Below are positions 8,203 to 15,255 of a stretch of DNA of 36,910 nucleotides, piece after piece. This DNA is from Patescibacteria group bacterium. GTDB lineage: Bacteria; Patescibacteriota; Patescibacteriia; UM-FILTER-42-10. The stretch is from assembly GCA_018825385.1 (NCBI GenBank), contig JAHJEX010000079.1:1-36910 (forward strand). Direction: 5' to 3'. How positions within the stretch are numbered: position 1 is the first letter of the stretch; every line of letters starts with the position of its first letter. The notes under the pieces are model-generated. The model had not been told where the DNA came from and did no database searches. It was given only the letters and a program-made list of their open reading frames with translations. The position numbers and the translations under genes were made by a program.

Positions 8203-9170
8203 AGTTTTTGTATTTCTTCCATAATTTTTTTATCAAGATTAATGGATCCCAGCTTCATTTTCTTTGTTTCATTTTTATATGCTAATTCACCGGGAATTCG
8301 AATTTCTTTTACACCCTTAATTCTCTTTGCTCCTTTTACATCTTTAATCAATTTAGCCATATCGCGATTAAAATCATGCTTTGTTGTGAAAACATATGGA
8401 TCAATAGCAATAAACAAAAATCCACGGACTTTCTTTGTGCTTTTACCAACCTTCGTTCTAACAAAAGGACCAGTTAATATCTCCAGTGCCAGTCCAAGAA
8501 TATATCCTTTGTATCCACCAAAAGGCAATACGGCTTCAACCGCATCTGGGTCAGTTGTAGTTTTTCCGGTTTTATCTATTGCCCAGCCATTCTGAATCTT
8601 TTTTCCCAGTGATTGTGCCATCCGAATATGATAGAAAGCTCTGGTAGAAACTGCCATATCAATTACAAACGGATATTCCTTAAAAGGAATGCCAATGCCA
8701 ATAGGGTTTGTAGAAAGAATTGCTTCTCTTGCACCAGTTGGAGCCATTAACGGGCCACCGCCATAATTAAAGCATAGGCCAATCATCCCCTTGCGAGCGG
8801 CAACTTCTGCCCAAGTTCCCGGTCTCAAGAAAGAGTGAATGTTCTCGCCACCAACCATAGCGATTCCAGTTTTCTTCGCTTTTTTCACCGCTAACTCTAT
8901 CGCATGATAAGCCACAATTTGACCAACATCCCGATTACCACTAATAAATGCATATGCCGGTTTATCTTTCGTAACTTTGAAATGACCTCTTTTTGTCTTT
9001 TTTAGTTTTTTGTAGGCTCGAACAAATCCGTAGATTCCGTGAGAACCTTTTCCTTTTAATTCTCCGGCAATATATTCGAAAGATATTGCTTTGGCCTCTT
9101 TTGTTGTGAAGCCAATTTTGCGCAGTTTGTTTTTGAGTATTTTTTCTATTTCTTCTATTTGGATACGCAT
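8199..9170 (-). CDS. Ldh2-family malate/L-lactate dehydrogenase-like oxidoreductase
   Basis: 323 residues from the chosen ATG 9170. The open frame extends to 9257 but would overlap the small-subunit gene by 70 nt. Members are NAD(P)-dependent 2-hydroxyacid or 2-oxoacid oxidoreductases without a Rossmann fold (type-2 malate/L-lactate dehydrogenases, ureidoglycolate dehydrogenase). Family signatures are SHGIYGFVRAY near the N-terminus, the GPLMAPTGARE and NPIGIGIP stretches, and PFGGYKGYILGLALEIL near the C-terminus. It lies between the small and large hydrogenase subunits, overlapping the latter by 4 nt, so it is made with the enzyme. A plausible role is to join the hydrogenase NAD(P)H pool to pyruvate/lactate or oxaloacetate/malate (inference); substrate not determined. 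Confidence 0.9.
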   Translation of the reverse strand: MRIQIEEIEKILKNKLRKIGFTTKEAKAISFEYIAGELKGKGSHGIYGFVRAYKKLKKTKRGHFKVTKDKPAYAFISGNRDVGQIVAYHAIELAVKKAKKTGIAMVGGENIHSFLRPGTWAEVAARKGMIGLCFNYGGGPLMAPTGAREAILSTNPIGIGIPFKEYPFVIDMAVSTRAFYHIRMAQSLGKKIQNGWAIDKTGKTTTDPDAVEAVLPFGGYKGYILGLALEILTGPFVRTKVGKSTKKVRGFLFIAIDPYVFTTKHDFNRDMAKLIKDVKGAKRIKGVKEIRIPGELAYKNETKKMKLGSINLDKKIMEEIQKL

Positions 9171-9186
9171 AGATTTTTTATTTAGT

Positions 9187-10008
9187 TTATAACCTATTGA
9201 GCCAATCTTCTTGAATTCCATATATTTGTAAAATGTGACGCAAGGCACGTTTACCAATCATTTTCTCCAGCTTCTTGTTAAGTGTCTTTACTGCATCATC
9301 CATTGTATCTCCCTCCAATATACCGCGACAACCTCGGCAATAGTACCGACTATTCAGGCACACTGCATTACACCCACCCTGAATTACTGGACCAAGACAA
9401 GGTTCGCCTTGCTGCAGTAAACATGGATTGCCATTACTTTGACATTCATAACAAACAGGGCGGTGTGAAAGCTCAGGCTCTATCCCCTGAGCAACATCCG
9501 TAAACACCTTTAGAAATTCTTTATTATCAATCGGGCAACCAGGAATTACTAAATCAACTTTTACATATCTAGAAATTGGATGAATGTCTGGATTGTACGC
9601 TTTTTTATTTTTTGGATAAACATACTTTGCTTTCTTCTTTTTATCCACATAATTTTTAATTCCTGGAACAACCCCAAGCGCTGCACAACTTCCCACTGCT
9701 ACCATATAATCAGTCCGCTCTCGCATTTTTTTTAGCGCTTTTTCATTCTCTTTAGTGAGTGGCGCTCCGTCAACAAATGTAATATCATAATGCTTCTTTC
9801 CTTTCATTTCTTCCAGGAAATGATGCTCTCCTAATTTGTAGTGATGCACTAGGGCATTGAAAAAATCTCCACCCAAATCAAGCATAGCAAAGGAACATCC
9901 TTCACAACCGGAAAGACTCAAGAAAGCAACAACCGGCTTTTTCTTTTTTGGTGTAGTTTTTTTTGTTTGTCCCCGACTTGATCGGGGATCAGTCTTCTTC
10001 TTTGTCAT
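9187..10008 (-). CDS. hydD: [NiFe] hydrogenase small (delta) subunit, group 3b type
   Basis: 273 residues. It carries the FeS clusters that wire the NiFe site to the rest of the complex. The proximal cluster motif is SGCEGC (Cys35, Cys38) with GSC (Cys108) and PGCP (Cys158). Eight further cysteines (186, 189, 196, 204, 213, 217, 224, 227) can hold two more clusters. There is no twin-arginine signal, which fits a cytoplasmic enzyme. The first 24 residues are an unusual Lys-rich extension that includes DPRSSRG, encoded by a short palindrome at 9971-9987. The ATG overlaps the stop of the upstream unknown gene by 4 nt. Confidence 0.95.
   Translation of the reverse strand: MTKKKTDPRSSRGQTKKTTPKKKKPVVAFLSLSGCEGCSFAMLDLGGDFFNALVHHYKLGEHHFLEEMKGKKHYDITFVDGAPLTKENEKALKKMRERTDYMVAVGSCAALGVVPGIKNYVDKKKKAKYVYPKNKKAYNPDIHPISRYVKVDLVIPGCPIDNKEFLKVFTDVAQGIEPELSHRPVCYECQSNGNPCLLQQGEPCLGPVIQGGCNAVCLNSRYYCRGCRGILEGDTMDDAVKTLNKKLEKMIGKRALRHILQIYGIQEDWLNRL
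9971..9987. repeat. Palindromic element inside the small-subunit gene
   Basis: CCCCGA (9971-9976), loop CTTGA, TCGGGG (9982-9987). The sequence resembles dispersed palindromes found between genes in many bacteria, and here it is read in frame as DPRSSRG in a non-conserved N-terminal extension. Confidence 0.6.
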
Positions 10009-10736
10009 AGTGATAGATTAGCTAGATCAATTGCTTGTGTGGTATAAAATGAAAGATTTCTTGCTTGAATGGGAGTCACTTTTTCACAAACAGCGTTCCA
10101 ATGAAATGTAGCAAGGTCCCCAATGTCAATTTCTGCTTTCAGTGATCCTCCATCCACTTCGTTTATAATTTCTTTTTGCATTTTTTCACCTTTTACCAGT
10201 TTTCCTTCTTTTATTACTAGCGGTTGGTATTCTACTAATAACTTATCGGAGATTTTTTTTAGCACTTTACCGCAACTTATACAGCAGTTATCCATAGTTT
10301 CAACTGTGTGGTTTATTGATAGATGACCAGTACGCCGGAAAATATTTAGAACGTGGAATGAATGATGTGGTTTTGCTCCCATTGGTAGCTTGCCGTATAC
10401 ATACTGAAGTGATTTTCTGTCAATTTTTTTATGCAAAGAAAATTCATCCGTTAAATATTTATAGTATTGTTTACCTGAAACGTTTTCCAGAAGATTATTA
10501 CCTATCCAGTAAGCCTCCACTACTTGTTGTTCATAAGGGTCAGGAATTTTATTTGCTCTGGCGATAAATGTAAGATAGGGCTTCAATGTTTGGAAATCAG
10601 TCAGTATTTCCTCCAGCCCTGCATCCTGTTCTTCATTCGTAATATATCCTAGCAGATTTTTATTTTCATCAGGACCACAATATCCCAGATGATTGGGCAT
10701 AAAAGCATAGCGGGCACATGTGATTATTCCTTCCAT
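10005..10736 (-). CDS. Hydrogenase-operon protein of unknown function (possibly DUF6390)
   Basis: 243 residues. The N-terminal YAFMPNHLGYCGPDEN pattern and overall length remind me of the DUF6390 family; this is memory, not a search. There is no signal peptide or membrane segment. A Cys cluster DNCCISCGK sits at about residue 150, and conserved-looking PHHSFHVLN and FHWN stretches could bind metal. It overlaps the small-subunit start by 4 nt and begins 3 nt after the EamA stop, so it is locked into the hydrogenase operon. A role in assembling or sensing the hydrogenase is possible but not shown. Confidence 0.7.
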   Translation of the reverse strand: MEGIITCARYAFMPNHLGYCGPDENKNLLGYITNEEQDAGLEEILTDFQTLKPYLTFIARANKIPDPYEQQVVEAYWIGNNLLENVSGKQYYKYLTDEFSLHKKIDRKSLQYVYGKLPMGAKPHHSFHVLNIFRRTGHLSINHTVETMDNCCISCGKVLKKISDKLLVEYQPLVIKEGKLVKGEKMQKEIINEVDGGSLKAEIDIGDLATFHWNAVCEKVTPIQARNLSFYTTQAIDLANLSL

Positions 10737-10739
10737 AAA

Positions 10740-11675
10740 TTACACCTTTGAAGAATCGGATAGTAATTCCTTTTTTGTTTTCAACATTGCTAATGAAAAG
10801 ATCGCGATTCCGACAATTATCAATAAAGATCCCACCGCACTATTCCACGCTAATTCTTGTTTACGAAAAACCTCATTTAGAAATGTAGTAATCGGCGAAG
10901 CAAAAACTAGAATGCTTGTAATTAGGGTTGCTGGTGCTCGCTTAAGAGCATGATACCAAGTTAAGACAAACAGTAATAATATTGCACCAGTGAGTATAGA
11001 CCATCCCCATCCAGCAAAAGGAGCTGAAAGTAATGCACCGAACCGACCTGTAAACATCAAGAATGACAAAATAAACGCACTACCGATAGTCAATCTAGCC
11101 CAAGCAACAATATTTGGGTGAATCGTTTTTAACACTTTCTTTGCCACTATAAATTCAGCCGACCAAAGCAATGTTGCAATAAACACCAGTGATTCTCCCG
11201 CTCCCCAACTAAAAGCCTTGGGACCCAAGATAATGAAATTACCTAGAAAGAGTATTACCAATGCGCCATATTGATACCAACGGAACCTTTCTTTTAAAAA
11301 TGCAACGGCCAGAAGTGCGACCCAAATGAACAAAGTTTTGTGAATAAAAGATGCGCTGGATGCAGAAGTAATACTTAAACCTTTGAAAAACAGTAAAAAT
11401 GGAATACTTCCGCCAATTAAGCCAATCACTGTCAGTTTCATCCAATCAAGCTTTTTCAGATTTTTTAGCTGTTTGATATTTTTGAAAGCGAATAACACTC
11501 CCAAAAGTAGCACAGCTGTTATCACATTCTTCATAGCGGTGTAGACAAATGGTTCACCAACTGCAGTAACGCCTCCCTTATTAATAAAATTCGCTACTCC
11601 ACTAACCAGCGCTGTTCCAAAAGCTAGCAAAATTCCTTTTTGAATGGTAGGAAGCTCTTTTAGATATCTAATCAT
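10740..11675 (-). CDS. EamA/DMT-family inner-membrane transporter
   Basis: 311 residues with about ten hydrophobic segments arranged as two similar halves, as in the drug/metabolite transporter superfamily (two EamA domains). The second half ends with PATLITSILVFASPITTFLNEVF, a typical EamA pattern. Substrates in this family are metabolites, amino acids or nucleotides and cannot be predicted here. It overlaps the start-side HypC gene by 8 nt, and 3 nt separate it from the downstream unknown gene. Its place inside a hydrogenase operon, next to a 2-hydroxyacid dehydrogenase, would suit export or import of a redox end product (inference). Confidence 0.9.
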   Translation of the reverse strand: MIRYLKELPTIQKGILLAFGTALVSGVANFINKGGVTAVGEPFVYTAMKNVITAVLLLGVLFAFKNIKQLKNLKKLDWMKLTVIGLIGGSIPFLLFFKGLSITSASSASFIHKTLFIWVALLAVAFLKERFRWYQYGALVILFLGNFIILGPKAFSWGAGESLVFIATLLWSAEFIVAKKVLKTIHPNIVAWARLTIGSAFILSFLMFTGRFGALLSAPFAGWGWSILTGAILLLFVLTWYHALKRAPATLITSILVFASPITTFLNEVFRKQELAWNSAVGSLLIIVGIAIFSLAMLKTKKELLSDSSKV

Positions 11676-11874
11676 TCGATAATATTTTAATTGTCTCTTC
11701 TGCTTCTTTTTTTGACATTCTTTTTAGTGCCAGATCTCCATAAACCAGGATCCAATCCTCTTTTTTTACATCTGGTACGGCATCTATTTTTATTTCAACC
11801 TTTCGACCATTGCTTTCAACGACAGCAGTCATGCCCTTTTTTGAAATTATTTTTCCAGGGAAAGTAACACACAT
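11668..11874 (-). CDS. hypC: HypC/HybG-family hydrogenase maturation chaperone
   Basis: 68 residues, typical of HypC. The protein starts Met-Cys: Cys2 is the essential residue that carries the Fe(CN)2CO group with HypD and docks on the immature large subunit. The MCVTFPGKI start, an internal beta-barrel pattern and the DWILVYGDLALKRMS region (in place of the common LVHxGFA) support the family. It lies 4 nt after the gamma subunit stop. HypD, HypE and HypF are not in the window and must be encoded elsewhere. Confidence 0.9.
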   Translation of the reverse strand: MCVTFPGKIISKKGMTAVVESNGRKVEIKIDAVPDVKKEDWILVYGDLALKRMSKKEAEETIKILSND

Positions 11875-11878
11875 ATAT

Positions 11879-12703
11879 TTATTCTAAAGCCTCCGGCATG
11901 TCTTTTATTTCCGCTAAACTAAATATTGGACCGTCTTTGCATACGTATTTATCTCCAATCGCACAATGTTCACATGTTCCAACGGCACAGTACATTTTCC
12001 TCTCAAGTGAAAGATATATATCTTCTTCCTTATAACCTTTTTTCAAAAGCTTCGGTATTAAATACTTGTACATGATCGGTGGCCCGCAAGCAGTAACAAT
12101 CGCATCCTTCGGAACACTATGTTTGTCCAGCAAATCGGTAATATTTCCAACCTCCCCGTGCCAACGAGGGCCTGCTGCATCTAAAATAATTTGGGTATCG
12201 TGAAACTGACACCACTTTTTATACTGATTCTCAAACAGAAGGTTCTTAAAATTTCTTGATCCATAAAAAACCTGAACCTGATTTTGATGTCCCCAATCTT
12301 TGCGACATGCTTCGTCAATCAATGGCTTGAGCGGGATAATACCAAGACCACCGGCTATTACCAGCAAATCTCGTTTTTCTATTTTTTTCATTGGCCAACC
12401 GTTTCCATATGGCCCACGAACAAACAAAGTCGAGCCTACGGTTTTTTGTTGAATTGCACGACTAACTTTACCAACCCCTCGTACTGTAATTTGAACAAAT
12501 TTCTTTTCAGAAGTTGATGAATTTATTCCTACAGGAATCTCGCCAATCCCCGGAAGACCTACAACTATAAACTGTCCGGGAAGAAAACTGAAACCGGCCT
12601 GGCGTTTTTTATCCTGAAACTGCAAAGTGAATCCCCTTGTGTCAGGAGCATCTAGGATAATTTTTGCGATAGTAGCTGGATAGCTTTCGTATGGGTTCTT
12701 CAT
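11879..12703 (-). CDS. hydG: Hydrogenase gamma subunit, FAD/NAD(P)-binding with 2Fe-2S
   Basis: 274 residues; the NAD(P)(H)-binding part of a group 3b hydrogenase, related to dihydroorotate dehydrogenase electron-transfer subunit and ferredoxin-NADP reductase. Order: FAD-binding barrel (about 1-100, with RGPYGNGWP), nucleotide-binding domain (GGLGIIPLKPLI at about 118 and CGPPIMYKYLIPKL at about 206), and a C-terminal 2Fe-2S cluster of Cys239, Cys244, Cys247 and Cys255. It moves electrons between NAD(P)(H) and the FeS chain of the beta subunit. It begins directly at the beta-subunit stop. Confidence 0.94.
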   Translation of the reverse strand: MKNPYESYPATIAKIILDAPDTRGFTLQFQDKKRQAGFSFLPGQFIVVGLPGIGEIPVGINSSTSEKKFVQITVRGVGKVSRAIQQKTVGSTLFVRGPYGNGWPMKKIEKRDLLVIAGGLGIIPLKPLIDEACRKDWGHQNQVQVFYGSRNFKNLLFENQYKKWCQFHDTQIILDAAGPRWHGEVGNITDLLDKHSVPKDAIVTACGPPIMYKYLIPKLLKKGYKEEDIYLSLERKMYCAVGTCEHCAIGDKYVCKDGPIFSLAEIKDMPEALE

Positions 12704-13672
12704 TTATTTCACTTTTGAGGCTGCTTCTAATATTTTTCTAATATCAATTCCAACAGGACACACTTGGAAACAACGCAAACATCCTACACATCCCAATATT
12801 TGCTGACGTTCAGGAGTTCTAATAAATTTGTGCATGTAGTAGTTTCTTAGCCGTTCTGCTTTTGTTTTTAAAAAGTTTTCTCCACCGGCAATCGATGCAA
12901 AATCATCATAAAAACAAGAACTTAGACGTCTTTTTCGAACACCTGCCTGTTTCTTTCCAATTTCTCCACCTTCATCAACCAGATCAAAGCAGTAACATGT
13001 CGGGCAAGCAACGGTACACTTTCCGCACATAATACAATCTTTTGCAAATTTTTCCCAAAAAGCTTTGTCATTGATTACCTTTTTCATTTGTTCTTTCAGC
13101 TTTTGAGATTTTGGATCCAATTTTCCACCCTCTACCGATCCTTTAAAATCAACGTGCTCATAGTTAGTGAATCCAAATTTTTCTAATGTCTGCTGACCTA
13201 GTCTGGAACCGGTAAATATTTTTGGTTCTCCCTTGCGGCAACGATCAATAAGCACATCAAACTTTAGTCTTTCCAAAATATTTTCTTCGAACACATTTAA
13301 AAACTTTGGATCATCAGGCACAATACACTGACCCACTATTAACGTATTTTGTCTCAGTGCTTGATAGTGAGGATCCTTAGCAAACATCTGATCAAATAGA
13401 ATCAGTGCCTTCAAATCTACTATGGAAATTCCATAAATCACCTGGGGAGATATCTTTTTCTTTTTCTTTGGATTTTCAAAGTCAAAAAGCACCTCATCGT
13501 GAGGTAATAAAAACGGCTTAAAGGAATTCTTCGGTAACCGCATTGATGATGATACCTCCTTTGGATCATGAATTTCCTGAAATAGCAATTCATTCTCTCG
13601 CTCTACAGGAGCAAAAACTACATTATTTTTTAGAAGGTATTCTACAAGTTTTGATGAATTAAATTTCGCCAT
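12704..13672 (-). CDS. hydB: Hydrogenase beta subunit, 4Fe-4S electron-transfer protein
   Basis: 322 residues, in the family of sulfhydrogenase beta subunit and anaerobic sulfite reductase A. Two ferredoxin-type sites are visible: Cys213, Cys216, Cys219, Cys223 (with extra Cys226 and Cys228) and Cys295, Cys298, Cys301, Cys305. They would pass electrons between the gamma flavin subunit and the small subunit. First gene of the hydrogenase operon. The -10 box at 13684-13689 lies so near ATG 13672 that the transcript would have a leader of only about 5 nt, so no Shine-Dalgarno is expected. Confidence 0.93.
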   Translation of the reverse strand: MAKFNSSKLVEYLLKNNVVFAPVERENELLFQEIHDPKEVSSSMRLPKNSFKPFLLPHDEVLFDFENPKKKKKISPQVIYGISIVDLKALILFDQMFAKDPHYQALRQNTLIVGQCIVPDDPKFLNVFEENILERLKFDVLIDRCRKGEPKIFTGSRLGQQTLEKFGFTNYEHVDFKGSVEGGKLDPKSQKLKEQMKKVINDKAFWEKFAKDCIMCGKCTVACPTCYCFDLVDEGGEIGKKQAGVRKRRLSSCFYDDFASIAGGENFLKTKAERLRNYYMHKFIRTPERQQILGCVGCLRCFQVCPVGIDIRKILEAASKVK

Positions 13673-13683
13673 ATTATTGTATA

Positions 13684-13689
13684 TATTAT
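13684..13689 (-). promoter_or_regulatory. -10 box of the hydrogenase operon
   Basis: Perfect TATAAT on the minus strand. The -35 region is weak. Predicted start of transcription near 13677, about 5 nt before the hydB ATG. Confidence 0.5.
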
Positions 13690-13717
13690 ATCCTTTTTCA
13701 TGAAAATAATAAAGTAA

Positions 13718-13746
13718 CTTGTCGGATCTACAAACATTAGATACAA
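13718..13746 (+). promoter_or_regulatory. Promoter of the PHP gene
   Basis: TTGTCG (13718-13723), 17-nt spacer, TACAAT (13741-13746); start near 13753, about 11 nt before ATG 13764. It is back to back with the hydrogenase promoter. Confidence 0.55.
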
Positions 13747-13763
13747 TTAAATAAATTCAGCTT

Positions 13764-14588
13764 ATGTCAGCAATAAATTATCAAAAACCCCAACTTCGAA
13801 ATACGAGAGAAAACAACCAAAATATGGTTGATTTTCATGTTCATTCCAATTATTCATTGGACGGAACAATTCCCATAGCAAAATTGCTAAAAACTGCGAA
13901 GAGATTAAATCTTGGATTAGCTATTTGTGATCACAATGAAATACAAGGATCACTGGAAGCTGGCCAGCAATCAGATGTTATTATTATTCCTGGAATTGAA
14001 GTAAACTGCAACAATGGTACTCATGTGTTACTATATTTTAGAACTCATTCGGAGCTAGAGAGTTTTTTTGAGAATATTGTAAAACCTAACAAAAAATCTG
14101 GCGCATTTGTAATTGACCTCCTACCACAAGAGCTAATAGAAAAAGCGCGTTCATTCAACTGTGTTATATCCATGCCTCATCCTTTCGATGTTTTTAAAGG
14201 AGGGGTGCAGAGAGCCATATCAGCAGGAACTGTAAAAGAGTCCTTCATTAGAGATAATGTAGACGCAATAGAGGTTTTAAACGGCATGGCGAATCGGGAG
14301 CAGAATAAACAATCCGCTGATTGGGCAAGACAAATGAAGAAGCCAATTCTCGCGGGAAGCGATGGGCATGTTCTATGGCAAATAGGAACAGTCGCTACAA
14401 AGGTTTTAGGTGAGAATGCAGAGGAAATTATTAGTAATCTTTTAGGTGAGAATGATGTATTTGGAGAGGAATTAACGGGGTGGAAAAAAAGATTTACTGA
14501 GATTCGTAAAGAAATGCATCTAATTTTCCGAAAAGAGGGAATAAAAATTCTTTCTAATCAAATAAAAAGGAGTATCAAAAAAAGATGA
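13764..14588 (+). CDS. PHP-domain metal-dependent phosphoesterase
   Basis: 274 residues. PHP enzymes are metal-dependent phosphoesterases related to histidinol phosphatase and RNase AM (YciV/TrpH). Metal-binding marks visible are HVHS (His25, His27), ICDHNE, PGIEVN, MPHPFDVF, and the final AGSDGHVLWQIG. An internal ATG at 13824 (just before the HVHS) is an alternative start that loses nothing conserved. The stop overlaps the ATG of the phosphatidyltransferase gene by 4 nt. That pairing hints at a phospholipid or phospho-metabolite substrate, but this is not established. Confidence 0.88.
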   Translation: MSAINYQKPQLRNTRENNQNMVDFHVHSNYSLDGTIPIAKLLKTAKRLNLGLAICDHNEIQGSLEAGQQSDVIIIPGIEVNCNNGTHVLLYFRTHSELESFFENIVKPNKKSGAFVIDLLPQELIEKARSFNCVISMPHPFDVFKGGVQRAISAGTVKESFIRDNVDAIEVLNGMANREQNKQSADWARQMKKPILAGSDGHVLWQIGTVATKVLGENAEEIISNLLGENDVFGEELTGWKKRFTEIRKEMHLIFRKEGIKILSNQIKRSIKKR

Positions 14589-15211
14589 ATGGATTAACCC
14601 GTTTTCTTCAGGGAATTTTGAAGCATATCGACAAAGGCCTACAGGGTGTTGCACGTCGCATCCCCAACTCAGTAACACCAAATTTTCTAACTTTGCTTAG
14701 GATTATTTTCTTGGCACCAATAATTATAGCTATTCAGGGAGAAAATTACATAACAGCTACGGTACTTTTCCTGCTTGCATACATTCTTGATATTCTTGAC
14801 GGGCCTCTAGCACGTGTAAAGAATCAAGTAAGTGAATTTGGAAAAGTATTTGACCCAACAGCTGACAAAATAGTATTTGTTACTGTTCTCATTATTTTAG
14901 GTTGGAATGCTCTTCCTCACGTTCTTATTTATATTATTATAGGACTTGAACTATTTCTTGTGTTATTGGTTATATTTTTTGCACCTCTTGCCAGAAGAAT
15001 GGGAATAGCTATTGAACTCGGTGCAAATGTTTATGGAAAGATAAAAATGCTATTCCAAACATTAGGGACAATAGCACTATTTATAACATTTGTTGTTGAG
15101 GCAAGCACGACAACTGTCACGGTAATTTTTAGTATTGCTTCACTATTCAGCGCTCTAAGTATTCTAGGACATCTTCTTGCTGTAAAAAGAATAAAAAACC
15201 CCACTTTGTAA
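14585..15211 (+). CDS. CDP-alcohol phosphatidyltransferase
   Basis: 208 residues, about six membrane segments. The family motif D(x2)DG(x2)AR(x8)G(x3)D(x3)D is complete: Asp69, Asp72-Gly73, Ala76-Arg77, Gly86, Asp90, Asp94. These residues bind the metal and the CDP-linked substrate. Members include phosphatidylglycerophosphate synthase (PgsA) and phosphatidylinositol-phosphate synthase; the acceptor alcohol cannot be told from sequence. It is coupled to the PHP gene by a 4-nt overlap, and a perfect terminator follows. Confidence 0.93.
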   Translation: MNGLTRFLQGILKHIDKGLQGVARRIPNSVTPNFLTLLRIIFLAPIIIAIQGENYITATVLFLLAYILDILDGPLARVKNQVSEFGKVFDPTADKIVFVTVLIILGWNALPHVLIYIIIGLELFLVLLVIFFAPLARRMGIAIELGANVYGKIKMLFQTLGTIALFITFVVEASTTTVTVIFSIASLFSALSILGHLLAVKRIKNPTL

Positions 15212-15225
15212 GAGGGATTTTTGGG

Positions 15226-15254
15226 AAAACCGCTTTTCTAAAAAGCGGTTTTTT
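15226..15254. terminator. Bidirectional intrinsic terminator between convergent genes
   Basis: Perfect 12-bp stem AAAACCGCTTTT (15226-15237) / AAAAGCGGTTTT (15241-15252) with loop CTA. It has A and T tracts on both sides, so it can serve the plus-strand phosphatidyltransferase gene and the minus-strand DUF11 gene. Confidence 0.9.
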
Positions 15255-15255
15255 G

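Noticed and set aside
9171-9257. Ldh2-family gene start at 9257
   Set aside because: It would overlap the small-subunit gene by 70 nt, and the added residues are not part of the family pattern.
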